The notes: generated from the sequence alone by a model not told the origin. 64,000 nucleotides of DNA from an uncultured Succiniclasticum sp. (GCA_900544275.1 UQUU01000006.1:82575-146574); one strand, 5' to 3'. Numbered from the stretch's first letter, positions 8,778-16,249 are shown. Numbers and translations: made by a program.

Positions 8778-9704
8778 TTACAGCTTTTCTGCAAAACGAA
8801 GGCGGGCGCTGCGTGCCCTTGGATTCTTTGCGATTTCCTCTTCCCCCGGCAGCCGGTTACCCGGTTTTTTTATTACCGGTTTTTTACCGCAGACACAGGG
8901 CATATGCGGAGGACAGGTACAGCCTTTGGCTAACTGCGCCAGTTTTTGCTTGACGATTCGGTCTTCCAGCGACTGGAAAGTGATCACGCCAATACGGCCG
9001 CCACTGACCAGAGCGCTTATCGCATCATCTACAGCCTGCTCCAAAATCCCCAGTTCATCGTTGATTTCGATCCGTAAGGCCTGAAACGTCCTTTTGGCCG
9101 GATGGGGGCCATCCTTACGCGCACCTTTCGGAATCGCTTTTTTAATCACATCCACCAACTGAAACGTGGTTGTCAGCGGCGCTTTCTGTCTGGTCAGAAC
9201 GATAAACTGAGCAATCCGTTTATGCCAGCGTTCTTCTCCATAGCGCCAGATCAGGTCAGACAGGGCTTCTTCACTGTAGGTATTCACTACGAACGCCGCT
9301 GTTTTCTCTGTTTGCTGATCCATACGCATGTCCAAAGGACCGTCGTGCATATAGGAAAAGCCTCTTTCTGCCATATCCAGCTGATGGGAAGATACACCCA
9401 GGTCAAACAAGACGCCGTTTACTGCCTGTACCTGCAAGCGGCTTAAGACGCTTGCCAGGTCTTTGAAATTAGCTTTGACGATGTCCACTCGGCAGGCAGC
9501 TTTCGCTAATCGCTCCTGCGCTGCGGCTAAGGCTTCCTCATCCTGATCGATGCCGATCAGGCGGCCCCGAACAGACAACAAAGACGCAATCTTTTGGGAA
9601 TGACCCGCGCCACCCAGTGTACAGTCTACATAGATGCCGTCCGGATCGGTAACAAGCCAATCCACGCTTTCCTGCAAAAGTACGCTGACATGTTCAAATT
9701 CCAT
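8778..9704 (-). CDS. rsmH: 16S rRNA (cytosine(1402)-N(4))-methyltransferase
   Basis: A 308-residue SAM-dependent methyltransferase (MraW) that modifies C1402 in the ribosomal P site. It starts MEFEHVSVLLQESV and contains the SAM loop VDCTLGGAGHS (about residues 26-36), GVLFDLGVSSHQLD, PLDMRMD and the C-terminal SLEDRIVK motif. It lies 12 nt behind mraZ and is the second gene of the cluster, as in most bacteria. Confidence 0.97.
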   Translation of the reverse strand: MEFEHVSVLLQESVDWLVTDPDGIYVDCTLGGAGHSQKIASLLSVRGRLIGIDQDEEALAAAQERLAKAACRVDIVKANFKDLASVLSRLQVQAVNGVLFDLGVSSHQLDMAERGFSYMHDGPLDMRMDQQTEKTAAFVVNTYSEEALSDLIWRYGEERWHKRIAQFIVLTRQKAPLTTTFQLVDVIKKAIPKGARKDGPHPAKRTFQALRIEINDELGILEQAVDDAISALVSGGRIGVITFQSLEDRIVKQKLAQLAKGCTCPPHMPCVCGKKPVIKKPGNRLPGEEEIAKNPRARSARLRFAEKL

Positions 9705-9716
9705 CGGCGGCTCCCT

Positions 9717-10145
9717 TTAAATATCCAGATCCAGATCATCCAGACCTTCTTCTATCATTTGTTCAGAAGCTGCATTACGAGCCTGCCACGCTTCTGCCGA
9801 CCAGATTTCCGCTTTATTGCCGACCCCTACGATCACCGTATCTTTAGAAAGACCGGCATATTCCCGCAGATTGGCCGCCAACAGCGCGCGTCCCTGCTTA
9901 TCGCAGGCTATTTCACATGCGCCGGAAAAGAAAAATCGTTTGATATCGCGGTTCTTTTTCTGCCCCATAGAAAGAGCATTCAGCTTGGCGGAAAACTCAG
10001 CCCACTGGGCTTCATCATATACGAAAAGGCAATGGTCAAACCCTTTGCTCACATAAAAATGTTTGCCCAGGGATTCGCGCAATTTCGCCGGGATGAAAAG
10101 ACGCCCTTTCTCATCCAGGGCATGCCTGTATTCACCTAAGAACAT
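9717..10145 (-). CDS. mraZ: Transcriptional regulator MraZ
   Basis: A 142-residue protein with two AbrB-like (SpoVT-AbrB) half-domains: MFLGEYRHALDEKGRLFIPAK at the N-terminus and the repeat CDKQGRALLAANLREYAGL in the second half. MraZ binds repeats in its own promoter and controls the dcw cluster. The frame opens further upstream, but the ATG at 10145 matches the family start and follows GGGGTGG. The upstream 10-nt repeats are its probable operator. Confidence 0.96.
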   Translation of the reverse strand: MFLGEYRHALDEKGRLFIPAKLRESLGKHFYVSKGFDHCLFVYDEAQWAEFSAKLNALSMGQKKNRDIKRFFFSGACEIACDKQGRALLAANLREYAGLSKDTVIVGVGNKAEIWSAEAWQARNAASEQMIEEGLDDLDLDI

Positions 10146-10151
10146 ATTTTC

Positions 10152-10181
10152 CACCCCTTTCCCCCACTTTTCACCACTTTT
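10152..10181 (-). promoter_or_regulatory. Three tandem MraZ boxes
   Basis: Read on the minus strand, three consecutive 10-nt units occur: AAAAGTGGTG, AAAAGTGGGG and GAAAGGGGTG. Known MraZ operators are direct repeats of a GTG(G)-containing box at about one helical turn, and the phase here is exactly 10 nt. They begin at the predicted transcription start (about 10179) and run up to the mraZ ribosome site, so MraZ bound here would block initiation or escape. The assignment rests on motif and position. Confidence 0.8.
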
Positions 10182-10185
10182 ATCC

Positions 10186-10214
10186 ATTATAACTATATTC
10201 ATTCATTTTTGCAA
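10186..10214 (-). promoter_or_regulatory. dcw cluster promoter (mraZ)
   Basis: TTGCAA (10209-10214), 17-nt spacer, TATAAT (10186-10191) on the minus strand, with the predicted start a few bases before the MraZ boxes. It is the best sigma-A-type promoter for the mraZ-ddl operon in the window. Confidence 0.85.
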
Positions 10215-10354
10215 CTGATTTACGCGCGTTTTAAGGCTGTTTTTGGCGAAATCTTACGTTTTCTTTTATTTTCTTTCTTTTTCTATTCTTGTCCTACTAC
10301 ATATTGTGGTCGGAACACATCAGAACCACAAGATTGAAAAATGTATGACATTTT

Positions 10355-10393
10355 TTCTTCCCTCTTTTTCTTTTTAGGGAAGAATGTTATAAT
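10355..10393 (+). promoter_or_regulatory. DUF1858 gene promoter with a 9-bp inverted repeat
   Basis: An extended-looking -10 (TGTTATAAT, hexamer at 10388-10393) precedes the DUF1858 gene by about 70 nt. Immediately upstream is a perfect inverted repeat TTCTTCCCT / AGGGAAGAA (10355-10363 and 10376-10384) with a pyrimidine 12-nt loop that covers the -35 position. There is no good -35 hexamer, so the repeat may be an operator for an activator or repressor. The rest of the 317-nt gap (10146-10462) holds the mraZ promoter and nothing else recognised. Confidence 0.55.
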
Positions 10394-10462
10394 AGGCCTG
10401 CGAAGATGTGGGAATCCCTTTCTCGACATTGAAATCGTAAATATTAAAATGAGGTGATACAT

Positions 10463-10735
10463 ATGGAATTAACTGACGCAGTAAATGTAGCAGCAAAAGC
10501 AGTAGGCGGCGAAAACGCTTCTTTAGACACAATCACTGCCGACACCAATATCATTGAAGCCGTACAGGCTCATCCGGAAATTTTGCAGGTATTCGCTGAT
10601 CATGGCCTGGGCTGTGTAGGCTGCATGGCTTCTCAATTTGAATCGATTGGCGAAGGCGCCGGCGCGCATGGACTGGATGTTCCGGCTCTCTTAAAAGAAA
10701 TCAACGAGTGCATTAAGGCCACTAAAGGCGAATAA
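10463..10735 (+). CDS. DUF1858 domain protein with CxxC motif
   Basis: A 90-residue protein. Its second half matches the DUF1858/ScdA-N-type domain: TNIIEAVQAHPEILQVFADHG, then CVGC, FESIGEGAGAHGLD and LLKEINECI. Proteins with this domain are often linked to hybrid-cluster or nitrosative-stress proteins and are described as putative disulfide oxidoreductases; the exact reaction is unknown. The first 20 residues are a short extra segment. The ATG at 10463 is chosen over an in-frame GTG at 10454 because that GTG is part of the ribosome site (GAGGTG). It is a single-gene unit between two minus-strand operons. Confidence 0.8.
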   Translation: MELTDAVNVAAKAVGGENASLDTITADTNIIEAVQAHPEILQVFADHGLGCVGCMASQFESIGEGAGAHGLDVPALLKEINECIKATKGE

Positions 10736-10736
10736 A

Positions 10737-10772
10737 TAAGTAAGTAAGTAAGTTAGTTAGTTAGTTAGTTAG
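10737..10772. repeat. Tetranucleotide array (TAAG)4(TTAG)5
   Basis: Four TAAG units pass directly into five TTAG units, starting at once after the DUF1858 stop codon. Because the unit length is 4 and every unit holds TAA or TAG, the array places stop codons in all three forward frames. The 319-nt gap 10736-11054 otherwise contains only the bidirectional terminator. Confidence 0.95.
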
Positions 10773-10879
10773 AAGGAAAGAAAATAAGAAAGAAGGCCGG
10801 CACAGGTCGTAAAAAAAAACCGGGGCACACTTCTTGCCTGCACAAGTTTTCGTGTTAGAAAAAACAAATACAACTATTT

Positions 10880-10933
10880 AAAAAACCGTTTAACGGAGTT
10901 TTGCTTATCGCAAACTTCCGTAAACGGTTTTTT
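10880..10933. terminator. Bidirectional intrinsic terminator
   Basis: A long hairpin with arms AAAAAACCGTTTAACGGAGTTT and AAACTTCCGTAAACGGTTTTTT-like complement (about 20 paired bases with one mismatch) around TGCTTATCGC. Both strands end in a run of six T, so it can stop the plus-strand DUF1858 transcript and the minus-strand fol operon that converge here. Confidence 0.88.
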
Positions 10934-11054
10934 GTATACGAGAATTACGTTTTATTTTGATTTTCTTTATACTCTATTCCGATTCTTGGTTACTCTTGCT
11001 GCTCATGTTGACTTTAAGCCAGATTCCGGCTACCTGTACAATTAATCACCTCTT

Positions 11055-11540
11055 TCAAAGAACTGCCGAGAAAACGCAACGGTGCTTTGCCTGCCAATTT
11101 TGCCAGAGTTCACCAATCGTCTTTTTTAACACCGGGTGCCACATTTCCGGAGCAATCTGCGCTAAAGGCTGCAACACAAAAGAACGGTTCTGCAGATCCG
11201 GATGAGGCAGCTGTAATTGCGGCAGATTTATGATCCGGTCTTCATACAGCAACAGATCCAGATCAATGTTTCTTTCTCCCCAGTGCCGCAGACGTTTGCG
11301 CCCCATCTCCTGCTCTACCTGCAGCAAGACAGTCAACAGAGCTTCCGGAGACAAAGCAGTGGCGATTTCTGCCGCGCCATTGAGAAAATCCGGCTGATCA
11401 GTCACACCATAGGGCCTGGTTCTGATAAAATCAGACACCTTACATACTTGTACGCCATGCTGCTCTATCAGCTGCAGCGCCTGTAACAGATTTTTCTTTT
11501 TATCGCCCAGATTGCTGCCTAATGCGATGTAGATTCCCAT
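11055..11540 (-). CDS. folK: 6-hydroxymethyl-7,8-dihydropterin pyrophosphokinase
   Basis: A 161-residue HPPK that transfers pyrophosphate from ATP to hydroxymethyl-dihydropterin, the step before dihydropteroate synthase. Motifs: YIALGSNLGDK at the N-terminus, RPYGVTDQPDFLN, and RHWGERNIDLDLLLY with the magnesium-binding DLD. It is the last gene of the fol operon, separated by 116 nt from folP. No folB lies next to it, unlike the common folB-folK pair. Confidence 0.96.
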   Translation of the reverse strand: MGIYIALGSNLGDKKKNLLQALQLIEQHGVQVCKVSDFIRTRPYGVTDQPDFLNGAAEIATALSPEALLTVLLQVEQEMGRKRLRHWGERNIDLDLLLYEDRIINLPQLQLPHPDLQNRSFVLQPLAQIAPEMWHPVLKKTIGELWQNWQAKHRCVFSAVL

Positions 11541-11656
11541 ACGTTCCTTTCTGTTGTAAAGCGAGGACTGTTAAAACGTAAACATGTCACACCTATCACC
11601 CAGACCGCTTATCCCTGCAACCTGGTATGCAACTAACGGGCCGCTAAAGCCGGTTC

Positions 11657-12853
11657 CTATACGTTGCGGATCGCTTCCAGCATACGGATCAGCCGCAGGT
11701 TTTCTTTCACATCGTGGACCCGTACCATAGCCGCGCCCGCATATAGGGCAGCAGCGGTAACGGCCAGGGTCCCCTCCAGCCTTTCTTCCGGCGGCAGAGG
11801 TTGTTGGCCTGCACTTAATACCTGCCCGATCGTAGTTTTACGGGAAGCCGCCATTAATACCGGATATTCATTTGCGGTCAGGGCGTTTAAATTCTGCATA
11901 AGTCTGAGGTTTTGCTCTGTTTTTTTAGCAAAACCGATACCGGGGTCCAAAATGATTTTTTCCGGTGCAACGCCTTCTGCCCGCAGCAGCTGCGCCTGCG
12001 CCAAAAGATACGAAGTCACTTCCTGCACCACATTGGTATATTCGCACTGCTGCTGCATATCCTTGGGTTTCCCTCGCATATGCATTAAAACAATGGGAGC
12101 CTTCGTTTTTAAGACGGTCCCCAGCATGGCATCATCCCCGGTCATAGCAGTCACATCGTTAATGATATCGCCGCCGCATTGCATCGCGGCTTCCGCCACT
12201 GCCGCCCGATAGGTATCCACCGAAATCATACTTGCAGGAAAACGCTTTTTTATGGCTTCCACCACCGGCAAGACCCTGCGCATTTCTTCTTCCTGCCCCA
12301 CAGGGTCGCTGCCGGGGCGGGTGGATTCTCCCCCGATATCCAAAATCGCAGCGCCGTCTGCCAGCATGGTTTCCGCCTGCTGCAACGCCGCATCCAATCC
12401 CGGGCGGCGGGAACCGGCAAAAAATGAATCCGGTGTTACATTGATAATCCCCATCACCGCCATCTGGTCATAGGTCAGACGGCGTCTGTCTGCCAGCAGC
12501 GTGGATTTAGGCACCGGCTGCAAATAACATTCCAGTTCCGGCACAATTTTCGGAATACCGAAGTAAGGCATCTGCTTTAATTTTTTCAACAGCAGATTGT
12601 AATGTTTCCGCGTACCTAAAAGCAGAATATCGACAAAAGGCACCGAACAGGCAATGGTCGTTCCGGGAGTAGCGCATTCGCCGCCCACCGCCAGCATCTC
12701 CTGCTTGATGATATTCGCCGCCGGCGTACGGACCTGCAGTACTTTCAGCGGCACGATTTTGCTTTTGTTCAACATAATCGCCACACTGGGTGGATAGACC
12801 CCCAGATGTTCCATCTCATACGCCAATGCGTCCTGATTTATTTCATATAGCAT
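11657..12853 (-). CDS. folP: Dihydropteroate synthase with N-terminal extension
   Basis: A 398-residue protein. Residues ~130 to the end are a TIM-barrel DHPS with MGIINVTPDSFFAG, GGESTRPGSD, SVDTYRA, NDVTAM, HMRGKP and DPGIGFAK. It joins p-aminobenzoate to the pterin pyrophosphate. The first ~130 residues are an extra domain of unknown role (usual length is about 270-280), also seen in some clostridial and related DHPS. Start: ATG GTG-free choice between two ATGs; the one at 12853 sits 7 nt behind GGTGG, while the ATG at 12859 is only 1 nt from it. Confidence 0.94.
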   Translation of the reverse strand: MLYEINQDALAYEMEHLGVYPPSVAIMLNKSKIVPLKVLQVRTPAANIIKQEMLAVGGECATPGTTIACSVPFVDILLLGTRKHYNLLLKKLKQMPYFGIPKIVPELECYLQPVPKSTLLADRRRLTYDQMAVMGIINVTPDSFFAGSRRPGLDAALQQAETMLADGAAILDIGGESTRPGSDPVGQEEEMRRVLPVVEAIKKRFPASMISVDTYRAAVAEAAMQCGGDIINDVTAMTGDDAMLGTVLKTKAPIVLMHMRGKPKDMQQQCEYTNVVQEVTSYLLAQAQLLRAEGVAPEKIILDPGIGFAKKTEQNLRLMQNLNALTANEYPVLMAASRKTTIGQVLSAGQQPLPPEERLEGTLAVTAAALYAGAAMVRVHDVKENLRLIRMLEAIRNV

Positions 12854-12882
12854 GGACATTCCACCTTTATTGCTTCCGACGG

Positions 12883-13686
12883 TTATTTCCAGCCTTTTTC
12901 CACACAGGCATAAGCGTTATGATTATGAATGCTCTCATAGCTTTCCACCATGGCCTTGTACCAGGTGATGCGCGGATCTTTTTCCAACAGCAGGGCAATC
13001 TCCCGCACCGCGTCTTCTACAAAACGCGGGTTATCATAGGCCTGTTCCGTCACAAATTTTTCATCAGGCCGTTTCAATAAGCCATAAACCGGAGCGCTGG
13101 CCCCCGCATCGGCAATCTCGGCCAACTCCTCCAGCCAGACAAATTCATTGGCTTCAATTTCCATCGAAGCAACGGCCCGCTGATTGTGCGCGCCGAAATC
13201 ACTGATTTCTTTAGAGCAGGGGCACAAGGTCTGAATGGGGACCCGTACTTTTACTTTCAGGGAGAAACGTTCCCCCTTTTCCATGGTATACAGGCAGTTC
13301 AGATCCATAAGCGAAGTCAAGCCGCTTACCGGCGCTTTCTTCTCAATAAAATAAGGAAATTCCAGCTGCAAAAACGCCCGGTCCGCCTGTAAACTTTCTT
13401 TCAGATCGTCCAGCACTTGCTCCATGGCAGAAGGATGGACAATTTCCAATTTCTGCAGACACTGGACAAAACGGCTCATGTGGGTGCCTCTAAGGTCCCG
13501 GGGCAGATCTACCGCCAAAGAAACCGTAGCCACGGTATGCTGTTCCCCTTTTTGCCGATCCCGCAGGACAAGGGGCCAACGCAGATCTTTAATGCCCACA
13601 TGCTTTAAGGGAATATTGCGTCCATCTTGTTCGGACTGCACATCTTTTAATCTGTTTTTTTTCTGTTCCGGGTTATCCTTCAACAT
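12883..13686 (-). CDS. folE2: GTP cyclohydrolase I type 2 (FolE2/GCYH-IB)
   Basis: A 267-residue COG1469 protein. It converts GTP to dihydroneopterin triphosphate but is unrelated in sequence to FolE. Signatures are DLPRDLRGTHMSRF, QTLCPCSKEIS with the metal-binding/catalytic cysteine, and the closing ESYESIHNHNAYA. FolE2 enzymes can use metals other than zinc and are often used in zinc-poor conditions. Its ATG overlaps the upstream PTPS stop by 7 nt, so the first two pterin steps are translationally coupled. Confidence 0.96.
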   Translation of the reverse strand: MLKDNPEQKKNRLKDVQSEQDGRNIPLKHVGIKDLRWPLVLRDRQKGEQHTVATVSLAVDLPRDLRGTHMSRFVQCLQKLEIVHPSAMEQVLDDLKESLQADRAFLQLEFPYFIEKKAPVSGLTSLMDLNCLYTMEKGERFSLKVKVRVPIQTLCPCSKEISDFGAHNQRAVASMEIEANEFVWLEELAEIADAGASAPVYGLLKRPDEKFVTEQAYDNPRFVEDAVREIALLLEKDPRITWYKAMVESYESIHNHNAYACVEKGWK

Positions 13687-14057
13687 AGCTCACCCTCGTA
13701 AAACTCCCCATTATAAATACAGCCGCTGGTACGAGTTTCCCAGACCTGCACTTCACAGAGACGATGGTTTTTACCGGTCAAGGGTTTAACCAGTTTATTC
13801 CAGGCCCAAATCGAAATATTCTCCGCGCTGGGGTTTTCCATCACATCGTTCAATAAGGCGTGGTCCAGTTTGCGCAATACCTTGTCCTGCACGATTTCTT
13901 TCAAGAGCGCAAAGTCCAGAACCATCCCCTCCCCGTCCGGGCGCCCTTCCACCTTTACCACCAATTTATATGTATGTCCGTGCAAATGCTCGCATTTCCC
14001 ATTATAACTGGGCAGGTAATGCGCTGCATCAAACTCAAATTCTTTTAAAACAATCAT
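13680..14057 (-). CDS. 6-pyruvoyl-tetrahydropterin synthase/QueD family, probable FolB substitute
   Basis: A 125-residue COG0720 protein. The zinc ligands are H13 (DAAH) and the HGH at residues 26-28; the catalytic loop reads C-E-H-L-HGH (from residue 22). Known QueD/PTPS-I enzymes use a Cys here and PTPS-III enzymes, which replace dihydroneopterin aldolase, use a Glu; proteins with both (CExxHGH) have been reported to serve queuosine and folate. Because folE2, folP and folK are all present and folB is missing, a folate role is inferred, possibly along with QueD activity. LDHALLN and WETRTSGC are further family motifs. Confidence 0.85.
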   Translation of the reverse strand: MIVLKEFEFDAAHYLPSYNGKCEHLHGHTYKLVVKVEGRPDGEGMVLDFALLKEIVQDKVLRKLDHALLNDVMENPSAENISIWAWNKLVKPLTGKNHRLCEVQVWETRTSGCIYNGEFYEGELC

Positions 14058-14062
14058 AGCTC

Positions 14063-14095
14063 CTCCTGCTCCTGTTGCTCCTGTTGCTCCTGTTC
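14063..14095. repeat. 9-nt tandem repeat in the pterin operon leader
   Basis: Three copies of CTCCTGTTG/C (14069-14095) plus a partial CTCCTG unit. On the transcribed minus strand this is a series of AGGAGCAAC units, each looking like a Shine-Dalgarno, ending in the true AGGAGGAGCT in front of the PTPS start at 14057. Degenerate versions continue to about 14190, filling most of the 152-nt gap behind trmL. Confidence 0.85.
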
Positions 14096-14209
14096 AAATT
14101 CCTCTTACTTAAGCTGCTCCTGCTCAAACACCCATTGTTCCCGTTGTTCTACGCAAATATCGTTTGCTCCGGTTGCTCTTACACAAGGATCCACTTACAC
14201 AAGTTCTTC

Positions 14210-14722
14210 TCACTCATACTGTGAATTTAGCTTGCCGCTGTGATAACTGGGGTTCAGACTCAGACCTCCAAAATCCGGCTGCTGCCGAAACGCTTCATAC
14301 ACTACCACCGCTACCGCATTGGATAAATTCAGGCAGCGGGCTTTGGGATCCGGCAACATGGGGATCCGCAGACATTGATCGGGGTATGCTGCATGGATCC
14401 AATCCGGCAGACCGGACGTTTCCCGGCCAAAAATCAGAAAACTTTCCGGCGCAAAAGTAACCTGTGTATAGCCTTTCGAGGCTTTGCTGGTCAAAAAATA
14501 AAAAGGATGTTCTTTATACCGATCCAGCAGATCCTCCAGGTTATCCCAATAATCAATGTCCAATAGATGCCAATAATCCAGGCCGGCACGTTTCAACTGC
14601 CTGTCATCGGTACTGAAACCCAAAGGGCGGATCAGGTGCAGATGGCAACCGGTCACAGCGCACAAACGAGCTACATTGCCGGTATTTGCCGGTATTTCCG
14701 GCTGATACAATACCACATGCAT
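14210..14722 (-). CDS. trmL: tRNA (cytidine/uridine-2'-O-)-methyltransferase TrmL
   Basis: A 170-residue SPOUT-class methyltransferase that methylates the ribose of the wobble base in some leucine tRNAs. It begins MHVVLYQPEIPANTGNVARLC and has the knot motifs LIFGRETSGLPDW and RCLNLSNAVAVVVYEA, matching TrmL (YibK/CspR) in length and sequence. The last ~20 residues after AFRQQ are a loose tail. It lies between the glucosaminidase and the pterin genes on the same strand and may be cotranscribed with either. Confidence 0.93.
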   Translation of the reverse strand: MHVVLYQPEIPANTGNVARLCAVTGCHLHLIRPLGFSTDDRQLKRAGLDYWHLLDIDYWDNLEDLLDRYKEHPFYFLTSKASKGYTQVTFAPESFLIFGRETSGLPDWIHAAYPDQCLRIPMLPDPKARCLNLSNAVAVVVYEAFRQQPDFGGLSLNPSYHSGKLNSQYE

Positions 14723-14752
14723 GCGGCAAGACTCCTTTTCTTACTCCTTTTT

Positions 14753-14787
14753 CTGACTTCCTTTTCTGACTTCCTTTTCTGACTTTC
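14753..14787. repeat. 13-nt tandem repeat downstream of the glucosaminidase gene
   Basis: CTGACTTCCTTTT occurs twice in tandem (14753-14778) followed by a partial CTGACTTTC. It lies in the 172-nt gap between the glucosaminidase stop and trmL, upstream of trmL on the transcribed strand, where it reads as purine-rich AAAAGGAAGTCAG units. The whole gap is strongly pyrimidine-biased on the plus strand. Confidence 0.85.
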
Positions 14788-14894
14788 TATACTTCTTTTA
14801 CCGGCTTCCCAGAGTTTTTTCTAATCCCTCCGGCTTTTTTAGGTGACTCCCCGGGTTTCTTTTACCGACCCACTATGCTTTTTTCGCCGGCCCC

Positions 14895-15995
14895 TCAGAC
14901 TTCTTTTTTGGCGCGCGGCGTATTGCCCACATAAACTGTTTTTGCGCCGGTTTTCAGCTGCTGCTCCATTTTCAGTTTCTGTTCTGTCTCTAAACGCTGT
15001 TTTTTAGCCTCATAGCGTTTTTTCTGTTCGTATATCTTTTCCAGTTGTTTTTCTTTAAAACTGAAATCTTTCCACATATCCTTCGGCGCTTCATCTTTAT
15101 ATTGCAGCATTTTTTGCTGAGCTGTAAAAATTTTTTCCGCATATTCCCCGCCCATGGCCCAGGTCCAGTTCAAGCCGGACCATTTCGTAATCAGGCCATT
15201 TTGCGTGCGCAAACGCCGCGCCGCATTGTAGCGGGGATCTAGTAAAGCGGTTTTCGGTTTGGCGTGACTGCTGTACGCCACCAGGTGCTGAATATGGGCC
15301 CTTACTCCTTCGCGCGGAGTCTTAAAGGCCGCTCCTTTCACACCGCCTCCGGTCGTACCCAGGCCGCAAAAATTATGCTGCCAGGCCTGTACATCGCCGC
15401 CAAAGCGGAAATAGCCGGTTTCTACCAAAGCCTGGGCCAGAGCCATATCCGGACGGATCCCTTCCCGCTCCGCTTCTTCCCAATAAAGGGTGACGATTTC
15501 CCCTATGCTGCAGCCAATACCCAGCACCGGATTCCGGGAAGAAATCAGCTGCGCGGCCTGATTTTTTGTCGCGTCGGCCTTCCCCATGATGGTAATTTCC
15601 TGGTAGCCTGCCGGCAAAATAAAGTCAGGGTTCCAGGATTGCTTACCGGACCCCTTCACCCGCTTATCTTTCAGCTTGCCCCGCACATCTTCGGGAGATT
15701 GCAAAACAGTCCCGGAAATCGTTCGGTCGCCTTTCAGGCAGGGAGGACAATCCTTGCCCACCTTCACCTCAGCCACAGAACGTTTTGCCTGCGCACTCAC
15801 AGGCGAATTTACTTTTGGCGTAGCAGAAGACATTTTCTTCGCCGTAACAGAAGGCTTTTCCTTCGCCGCAACAGCCGTGACAGATTGCTTTTGAACTCCG
15901 TCGTTTGTCTTTGCGACAGAGGCATGGCCCGATACAGGCAGCAGCAGGATACAAAAGATCGCCGCCGTCAAACTAGTCATTTTCCCAAAAACCAT
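14895..15995 (-). CDS. Exported glucosaminidase (GH73-like) with basic tail
   Basis: A 366-residue protein. Residues 1-26 form a signal peptide (TSLTAAIFCILLLPVSGHA). Residues ~27-130 are a Lys/Ser/Ala-rich linker. Residues ~160-300 match the glucosaminidase/flagellar muramidase-like domain: a glutamate in ALAQALVETGYFRFGG, NFCGLGTTGGG, FKTPREGVRAHIQHL and TKWSGLNWTWAMG. Such enzymes cleave the glycan strand of peptidoglycan. The C-terminal ~65 residues are a highly charged coiled coil (KQLEKIYEQKKRYEAKKQR) that could bind the cell wall or membrane. GGAGG 8 nt before the ATG supports the start. The long leader carries three 22-bp repeats. Confidence 0.85.
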   Translation of the reverse strand: MVFGKMTSLTAAIFCILLLPVSGHASVAKTNDGVQKQSVTAVAAKEKPSVTAKKMSSATPKVNSPVSAQAKRSVAEVKVGKDCPPCLKGDRTISGTVLQSPEDVRGKLKDKRVKGSGKQSWNPDFILPAGYQEITIMGKADATKNQAAQLISSRNPVLGIGCSIGEIVTLYWEEAEREGIRPDMALAQALVETGYFRFGGDVQAWQHNFCGLGTTGGGVKGAAFKTPREGVRAHIQHLVAYSSHAKPKTALLDPRYNAARRLRTQNGLITKWSGLNWTWAMGGEYAEKIFTAQQKMLQYKDEAPKDMWKDFSFKEKQLEKIYEQKKRYEAKKQRLETEQKLKMEQQLKTGAKTVYVGNTPRAKKEV

Positions 15996-16011
15996 CTGTG
16001 GTTCCTCCTAA

Positions 16012-16077
16012 AATAGTATTTTACTCCTGCAAGAATGACATTTTACTTTTGCAGGAATAGTATTTTTTTCTTGCAGA
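16012..16077. repeat. Three 22-bp direct repeats in the glucosaminidase leader
   Basis: Units start at 16012, 16034 and 16056, each of the form AAT(A/G)(G/A)(T/C)ATTTTnnnnnTGCAnG. They are contiguous, with no spacer, and all lie between the predicted transcription start (about 16116) and the ribosome site, so they are transcribed. Two helical turns per unit suits either a protein-binding array or an RNA leader element. The 356-nt gap 15996-16351 also holds the two divergent promoters listed separately. Confidence 0.85.
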
Positions 16078-16122
16078 AAATTTTACAACGATCTCCCGTA
16101 AATGAAATCGTGAAGATAGTTA

Positions 16123-16152
16123 ATTATATGCTATTTGCCGCTCTCCTGTAAA
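16123..16152 (-). promoter_or_regulatory. Promoter of the glucosaminidase gene
   Basis: TTTACA (16147-16152), 18-nt spacer, TATAAT (16123-16128) on the minus strand. It predicts a leader of about 120 nt that contains the 22-bp repeats. Confidence 0.7.
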
Positions 16153-16240
16153 GTTTTGCCGGTAAACGTGCTACTTTTGTCACAAAAACAGTATACATTT
16201 TCTATTGTAATTTAGCTTGTAACAGTTGGCTCTTAATTTA

Positions 16241-16249
16241 TGTTATAAT
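16241..16249 (+). promoter_or_regulatory. Extended -10 promoter of the metal-dependent hydrolase gene
   Basis: TGTTATAAT, an extended -10 (hexamer 16244-16249), lies about 100 nt before the ATG at 16352. No good -35 hexamer is seen, which the extended element may compensate. Confidence 0.55.

Noticed and set aside
14728..14890. Coding sequence in the pyrimidine-rich gap before trmL
   Set aside because: Only a 13-nt tandem repeat and biased composition; no frame with a start and ribosome site.
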